Under the pieces are notes generated by a model that saw only the letters and a program-made list of their open reading frames with translations, made no database searches and was not told the DNA's origin. Shown here one piece after another: positions 5,712 to 8,851 of a stretch of DNA of 8,851 bases (its first letter is position 1; each line of letters opens with the position of its first letter). Both the position numbers and the translations under genes were made by a program. The stretch is from an uncultured Methylococcaceae bacterium (GTDB taxonomy: Bacteria > Pseudomonadota > Gammaproteobacteria > Methylococcales > Methylomonadaceae): the NCBI GenBank assembly GCA_903873045.1, contig CAIQND010000142.1:1-8851 (forward strand). Direction: 5' to 3'.

Positions 5712-7022
5712 ATGATAGTCGACACCCTTATCCATGCTCGCTGGATTATACCCGTTGAACCGGAATCCGTAACCTACGAACACCATAGTTTGGTGATTGA
5801 TAGTGGCAAAATCATTGATTTATTACCAACGGAGCTTGCCAAACAAAAATATCAGGGCAAGACCACCGAAAATCTGGAAAATCATGCCTTACTACCGGGC
5901 TTAATTAATTGCCATACCCATGCGGCGATGACGTTAATGCGCGGTATTGCTGATGATTTGCCGCTGATGGATTGGCTGCAAAACCATATCTGGCCGCTGG
6001 AACACCAATGGATGAGTGAAGCGTTTGTCAGAGACGGCTCCGATTTGGCGATTGCCGAGATGATTTTGGGCGGAACCACCTGCTTTAACGATATGTATTT
6101 TTTTCCTGATGTCACCGTAGCGCAAGCGATACACCACGGCATACGTGCCACCGTTGGCATGATTGTAATTGATTTTCCTTCGGTCTGGGCACAAAACGCC
6201 GATGAATATATTGAAAAGGGCTTGGCGCTGCATGAGCAACTGCGTCTTTCCGACCTGTGTACGACCGCCTTTGCTCCCCACGCACCTTACACGGTATCAG
6301 ATGAGCCTTTGCAAAAAATCAAAACGCTGGCTGATGAACTGGAATTGCCGATACATATCCATCTTCACGAAACGGTACATGAAGTCGAGCAGGCACAGGC
6401 ACAATTCGGACAACGGCCACTGCAACGATTGCAGGAATTGGGCTTGGTCAATCCCTCCTTGATAGCCGTACACATGACCCAGTTAACCGATGAAGAAATC
6501 AGTCTGTTTGCAGAATCGGGCGCTCATATCGTACATTGCCCTGAGTCCAATTTAAAACTCGCCAGCGGCTTTTGCCAGCTTGCCAAGTGCCTTGCCGCCG
6601 GTATCAATGTGGCCTTGGGTACGGATGGTGCCGCCAGCAACAATGACCTGGATATGTTTGGAGAAATGCGCACAGCGGCTTTACTAGGCAAAGCGGTTGC
6701 CGCCGATGCCAGTGCCGTTCCCGCCATGACGGCGTTACGCATGGCAACTATTAATGGTGCCAAAGCCTTGGGGCTTGATGCCATTTGTGGCTCGCTTAGC
6801 ATCGGTAAAGCTGCGGATGTGATTGCCATTGATTTAAACCATCTGGAAACCCAGCCGTTATATTGTCCGGTTTCGCAAATTGTTTATGCCGCCAGTCGGC
6901 AACAAGTCACCGATGTTTGGGTCGCCGGTAGACGCTTGTTAAAACAACGCCAGCTAACCACCATTAACAGTGATGATTTAAAAGCAAAAATAGCCGTGTG
7001 GCAACAACGTTTATCGACTTGA
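5712..7022 (+). CDS. mtaD: 5-methylthioadenosine / S-adenosylhomocysteine deaminase (TRZ/ATZ-type amidohydrolase)
   Basis: This 436-residue metal-dependent amidohydrolase has LLPGLINCHTHAAMTLMRGI with metal ligands His68 and His70, FAPHAPYTVSD (His190), PIHIHLHETVHEV with His217 and Glu220, VHMT (His254) and GTDGAASNNDLDMFGEMR with Asp305. These match the layout of the Thermotoga TM0936 deaminase (HxH, H, HxxE, H, D). It removes the 6-amino group of methylthioadenosine (or SAH) to give the inosine form. In Pseudomonas aeruginosa the equivalent gene is next to mtnA, and the route is MTA to MTI, phosphorolysis, then MtnA; the divergent mtnA here implies the same route, with the phosphorylase elsewhere. 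AGGA at 5701-5704 lies seven bases before the ATG. ubiG, which often follows this gene, is absent; a repeat-rich spacer follows instead. Confidence 0.93.
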   Translation: MIVDTLIHARWIIPVEPESVTYEHHSLVIDSGKIIDLLPTELAKQKYQGKTTENLENHALLPGLINCHTHAAMTLMRGIADDLPLMDWLQNHIWPLEHQWMSEAFVRDGSDLAIAEMILGGTTCFNDMYFFPDVTVAQAIHHGIRATVGMIVIDFPSVWAQNADEYIEKGLALHEQLRLSDLCTTAFAPHAPYTVSDEPLQKIKTLADELELPIHIHLHETVHEVEQAQAQFGQRPLQRLQELGLVNPSLIAVHMTQLTDEEISLFAESGAHIVHCPESNLKLASGFCQLAKCLAAGINVALGTDGAASNNDLDMFGEMRTAALLGKAVAADASAVPAMTALRMATINGAKALGLDAICGSLSIGKAADVIAIDLNHLETQPLYCPVSQIVYAASRQQVTDVWVAGRRLLKQRQLTTINSDDLKAKIAVWQQRLST

Positions 7023-7069
7023 TTTTTGGATTTTGAAAGGCGTAACTATCGGACAGACTTTGCTCATAG

Positions 7070-7110
7070 AACACGGATGACAACGATTGGACGGATTTCA
7101 ACGGATTTTA
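7070..7110. repeat. Degenerate ACGGAT-type direct repeat
   Basis: ACGGAT occurs at about 7073, 7091 and 7101 in ACACGGATGACAACGATTGG followed by ACGGATTTCAACGGATTTT. This is the style of a short direct-repeat element often seen between genes in these genomes. It follows the mtaD stop by about 50 bases and is non-coding. Confidence 0.45.
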
Positions 7111-7134
7111 TTTTTAGCTGTAGATGGAGCATGG

Positions 7135-7149
7135 GCTTTTCGTGCCCGA
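7135..7149 (+). repeat. Left copy of a 15-bp inverted repeat enclosing fitAB
   Basis: GCTTTTCGTGCCCGA is the exact reverse complement of TCGGGCACGAAAAGC at 8060-8074. The similarity extends imperfectly beyond it (CATTA...CATG). The copy lies 45 bases outside the FitB stop. Confidence 0.65.
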
Positions 7150-7194
7150 TAATGAGGTATGTTGAATGCCGAAATGTCGGGCGACTGAATCAAA

Positions 7195-7611
7195 CTAAGT
7201 TTTCCATGGATTTATAACAGTTACACCTGCCGCTTCATAAGGCGCAGTATCTCGTGATGCTACAATGAAATTTCTGGAAGCGGCAATTGCGGCGATATAA
7301 CCGTCAGGGGTAGGAAATCCTCGTCCGTTAGTTTTAGCAATCACAGCTAGCTCTGCATATCTCCGAGCGGCATCAATATCAAATGGCAACACACGCCCTC
7401 TAAATAACATCATCAAACCGTCAAGAGCCAATGCCAACATATCCTTGCGTTTACCATTTGGAAGAGCCGCAATACCAAATAGCAACTCAGCTAGCGTAAC
7501 GCTTGATAGATATAATGTTTCTGCAGCTTGCTCGTTTAACCATGCACGAACGAGTGGATGCGGTTCTGGTTTCATCGCCTCTGAAACAATATTGGTATCG
7601 AGAACGATCAC
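7195..7611 (-). CDS. fitB: FitB-like PIN-domain toxin (VapC family ribonuclease)
   Basis: This 138-residue PIN-domain protein carries the four acidic metal-binding residues: Asp5 in MIVLDTN, Glu42 in LAELLFG, Asp103 in PTPDGYIAAIA and Asp121 in ASRDTAPYEAAGV, ending INPWKT. The long ETLYLSSVTLAELLFGIAAL segment and GRGFPTPDGYIAAIAAS are typical of the FitB branch of the VapC family, metal-dependent ribonucleases blocked by an RHH antitoxin. It starts at GTG (7611-7609), and GTGA overlaps the antitoxin stop by four bases, a standard coupled arrangement. All catalytic residues are present, so it should be active if expressed. Specificity (for example tRNA) cannot be read from sequence. Confidence 0.93.
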   Translation of the reverse strand: MIVLDTNIVSEAMKPEPHPLVRAWLNEQAAETLYLSSVTLAELLFGIAALPNGKRKDMLALALDGLMMLFRGRVLPFDIDAARRYAELAVIAKTNGRGFPTPDGYIAAIAASRNFIVASRDTAPYEAAGVTVINPWKT

Positions 7612-7862
7612 TCAAATCTCAGCGGTTGCGCTGGTGAATTGTCTTTTAGTTGATCAAAAACTTCAAAATCCTCATTGGTCAAGCCGATCTTATGACCCAA
7701 TTCGGCTAAAGCTTCGCCTATACGAACCCGAGATTCGGGCTTAACTGCCATTTTCAGTATCTCTCGGACTTCAGCTTCTGTGCTATGCCCATGTTGGACT
7801 GCTTGTGCGCGTAATGCACGATGGACATCATCCGGTAAGTTGCGTACTGTTAACATTGCCAT
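7608..7862 (-). CDS. fitA: FitA-like ribbon-helix-helix antitoxin
   Basis: From the ATG at 7862 the protein has 84 residues: MAMLTVRNLPDDVHRALRAQ with the strand LTVRN that reads DNA, two helices through AEVREILKMAV (about 30-45), and a C-terminal tail GEALAELGHKIGLTNEDFEV and on, which wraps the PIN toxin. An ATG five codons earlier (7877) has no ribosome site, whereas GGTGA lies a few bases before 7862 and MAMLTVRNLP is the normal family start. Together with FitB it should bind its own promoter; TGCATGCA at 7890-7897, just upstream, is a plausible but unproven operator. The four-base overlap with fitB makes an operon. Confidence 0.92.
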   Translation of the reverse strand: MAMLTVRNLPDDVHRALRAQAVQHGHSTEAEVREILKMAVKPESRVRIGEALAELGHKIGLTNEDFEVFDQLKDNSPAQPLRFE

Positions 7863-8059
7863 TTTATCACCCGTCATAAATATATTGTGTGCATGCAGTA
7901 TGCCTAATTGTATTCAATTCAACAAGAGCTTTATTGACTCAATAACCAGCAGCAATATTCCATACTATCTTTAAAAATAAGCAGAACGGTGAGATTTGAA
8001 TATAACTTTGCTCTGCCCCCGGTTACTCCAAATCATTACCACATTATAGCTTCGAGATG

Positions 8060-8074
8060 TCGGGCACGAAAAGC
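8060..8074 (-). repeat. Right copy of the 15-bp inverted repeat enclosing fitAB
   Basis: TCGGGCACGAAAAGC is the exact reverse complement of 7135-7149. It sits between fitA and the stop of the HTH gene, 198 bases upstream of the fitA start. Confidence 0.65.
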
Positions 8075-8104
8075 ATGTGTCCGACTACCCGACTGTTATC
8101 CGTT

Positions 8105-8413
8105 TTACACCAAGAACTCAAGCAATACCTCTGGATGTTTGGCGACGATTTTTAGCAACGTTTCAGCTGCACCGGAGGGATGACGGCGACCCTGCTCCCA
8201 CTGCTGTAAAGTACGAGATGAAATGTGTAATGCTTTTGCAAACTGAGTTTGGGACAAGCCGCATTTTACTCGCGTGGTAACTATTTCATTAGGCTCAATG
8301 GCATAAGTTGCACCGTGGTGACCTGATTTAACATCCCGAATGGCGGCAAGCAGTTCCTCGCCAATGTTCCGCTTGGCATCCCGTTCCAACAGTTCTGTTT
8401 CGTTAATGGACAT
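8105..8413 (-). CDS. HTH antitoxin-like regulator (HigA-type, COG2944-like)
   Basis: From the ATG at 8413 (GAGGA eight bases upstream) it encodes 102 residues. The N-terminal part (1-40) is a charged helix with GEELLAAIRDVKSG; residues about 41-95 are a Cro/C1-type helix-turn-helix: EIVTTRVKCGLSQTQFAKAL, the turn HIS, recognition helix SRTLQQWEQGRR, then HPSGAAETLLKIVAKHPEVL. This architecture is typical of antitoxins or autoregulators paired with RelE/HigB-type toxins, often encoded just upstream. Upstream here only an 18-codon tail survives, overlapping the start of this gene, so the antitoxin may be an orphan. An open frame extends 20 codons further up to 8473 but runs into the palindromic repeats and is not part of the gene. 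Confidence 0.82.
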   Translation of the reverse strand: MSINETELLERDAKRNIGEELLAAIRDVKSGHHGATYAIEPNEIVTTRVKCGLSQTQFAKALHISSRTLQQWEQGRRHPSGAAETLLKIVAKHPEVLLEFLV

Positions 8414-8457
8414 GTCCCATTTCCTCGGCAATTTGTTTAAGTAGATGGTCTGGAATA
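8403..8457 (-). pseudogene. C-terminal tail of a lost partner gene (possible toxin remnant)
   Basis: In the frame overlapping the HTH gene start, the minus strand reads NIPDHLLKQIAEEMGHVH and stops at TAA (8405-8403), eleven bases into the HTH gene. An in-frame TAG immediately precedes it at the border with the palindrome cluster. Overlap of a toxin stop with the start of its antitoxin is usual in higBA-like operons, so this may be all that is left of the toxin. The peptide is too short to assign to a family; chance is possible. Confidence 0.35.
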
Positions 8458-8463
8458 TTCTAC

Positions 8464-8566
8464 TCGTTCCCAAGCTCCAGCTTGGGAATGCAGACTTGGA
8501 AGCTCCAGCTTCCAGTGTCGCGAAGCTGGAGCTTCGGCTTCTCGGTTCCCAAGCTGAAGCTTGGGG
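8464..8566. repeat. Four tandem palindromes of the CCCAAGCTNNAGCTTGGG type
   Basis: Four palindromes stand in a row: arms 8467-8476/8479-8488 (TTCCCAAGCT with AGCTTGGGAA), 8497-8504/8507-8514 (TGGAAGCT with AGCTTCCA), 8521-8527/8530-8536 (CGAAGCT with AGCTTCG), and 8548-8555/8558-8565 (CCCAAGCT with AGCTTGGG). All share an AGCT core and a two-base centre. This is a well-known style of interspersed repeat in proteobacteria. It sits between the divergent HTH and Phd genes. Confidence 0.85.
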
Positions 8567-8591
8567 ATTTTTCTTGGCCTATGCTAGGCTA

Positions 8592-8623
8592 AACTGAACT
8601 AACTGAACTAACTGAACTAACTG
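8592..8623 (+). repeat. 9-bp tandem repeat AACTGAACT, 3.5 copies
   Basis: AACTGAACT occurs three times in perfect tandem (8592-8618) and a fourth copy begins AACTG before diverging. It ends 18 bases before the Phd antitoxin start, so it lies in the promoter or leader of that gene. Copy number could vary by slippage. Confidence 0.8.
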
Positions 8624-8641
8624 GATTTAATTGGATTTATT

Positions 8642-8851
8642 ATGCAGACGTTCAATATTCACGAAGCCAAAACCCAACTGTCTCGATTGATAGAGCAAGC
8701 AGTAAAAGGCGAATCTTTTATCATCGCCAAAGCTGGAAAGCCTCTGGTTAAAATAGTTCGGCTTGATGCTCCATCGGCTGGACAAATCAGAAGATTAGGT
8801 TTTATGGAGGGGCAGATCACTGTTCCTGATGATTTCGATAGCATGGTTATA
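8642..8851 (+). CDS. Phd/YefM-family antitoxin, N-terminal 70 residues (3' end outside window)
   Basis: The frame from the ATG at 8642 stays open to the end. It reads MQTFNIHEAKTQLSRLIEQA then VKGESFIIAKAGKPLVKIVR and ...RRLGFMEGQITVPDDFDSMV. The start (strand, then HEAKTQLSRLIEQ helix, then G-E-x-F-I-I-A-K-A-G-K-P) is the Phd/YefM DNA-binding fold, and the GQITVPDDFD tail is the toxin-wrapping region seen in Phd-type antitoxins paired with PIN (VapC-like) toxins. Only about 5-15 residues should be missing. The toxin gene is expected immediately to the right. The ribosome site is weak (TTGGA about seven to eleven bases upstream) and lies just after the 9-bp tandem repeat. Confidence 0.9.
   Translation, partial: MQTFNIHEAKTQLSRLIEQAVKGESFIIAKAGKPLVKIVRLDAPSAGQIRRLGFMEGQITVPDDFDSMVI

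Noticed and set aside
5882..6829. Several open frames on both strands inside the MTA deaminase gene
   Set aside because: They are shadows of a full-length conserved amidohydrolase with all metal ligands in its own frame.
8464..8566. CRISPR-like array
   Set aside because: The units are palindromes with no constant repeat length, no unique spacers and no cas genes.

Overview
The window looks like chromosomal DNA of a gammaproteobacterial methanotroph or methylotroph (Methylococcales-like). The grounds are a formaldehyde-activating enzyme (Fae, the entry to tetrahydromethanopterin-linked C1 oxidation), a divergent mtnA / MTA-deaminase pair as seen in other Gammaproteobacteria, moderate GC content, and many short palindromic intergenic repeats. 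The taxon is an inference, since no rRNA or other marker is present.

Left arm (1-2040), accessory: the 3' end of a small antitoxin-like protein; a DUF1640 coiled-coil/membrane protein broken by a one-base frameshift; repeat-rich spacer; a hicB-hicA toxin-antitoxin pair; a 405-bp spacer holding four consecutive hairpins; and a tyrosine-rich lipoprotein.

Middle (2040-7022), metabolic. Leftward: fae followed by a secreted DUF2780 protein that ends at a clear terminator, and mtnA followed by an overlapping cysZ-like membrane protein. Rightward and divergent from mtnA: an MTA/SAH deaminase (mtaD). MtaD deaminates methylthioadenosine; after phosphorolysis of the product by an enzyme not in this window, MtnA isomerises the resulting methylthioribose-1-phosphate, so the divergent pair carries two steps of methylthio salvage. 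The CysZ-like protein fits a sulfur theme.

Right arm (7023-8851), accessory: a FitA-FitB (RHH antitoxin / PIN toxin) pair enclosed by inverted copies of a 15-bp sequence; a HigA-like HTH antitoxin whose upstream partner survives only as an 18-codon tail next to a cluster of four palindromes; a 9-bp tandem repeat; and the start of a Phd/YefM antitoxin that runs off the end.

I do not see a complete undescribed multi-gene system. The most unusual aspects are the density of toxin-antitoxin loci (three clear modules or module parts plus two more tentative ones in 8.9 kb) and their association with palindromic repeats, the structured spacer at about 1395-1516, the N-terminally extended Fae, and the decayed gene remnants.
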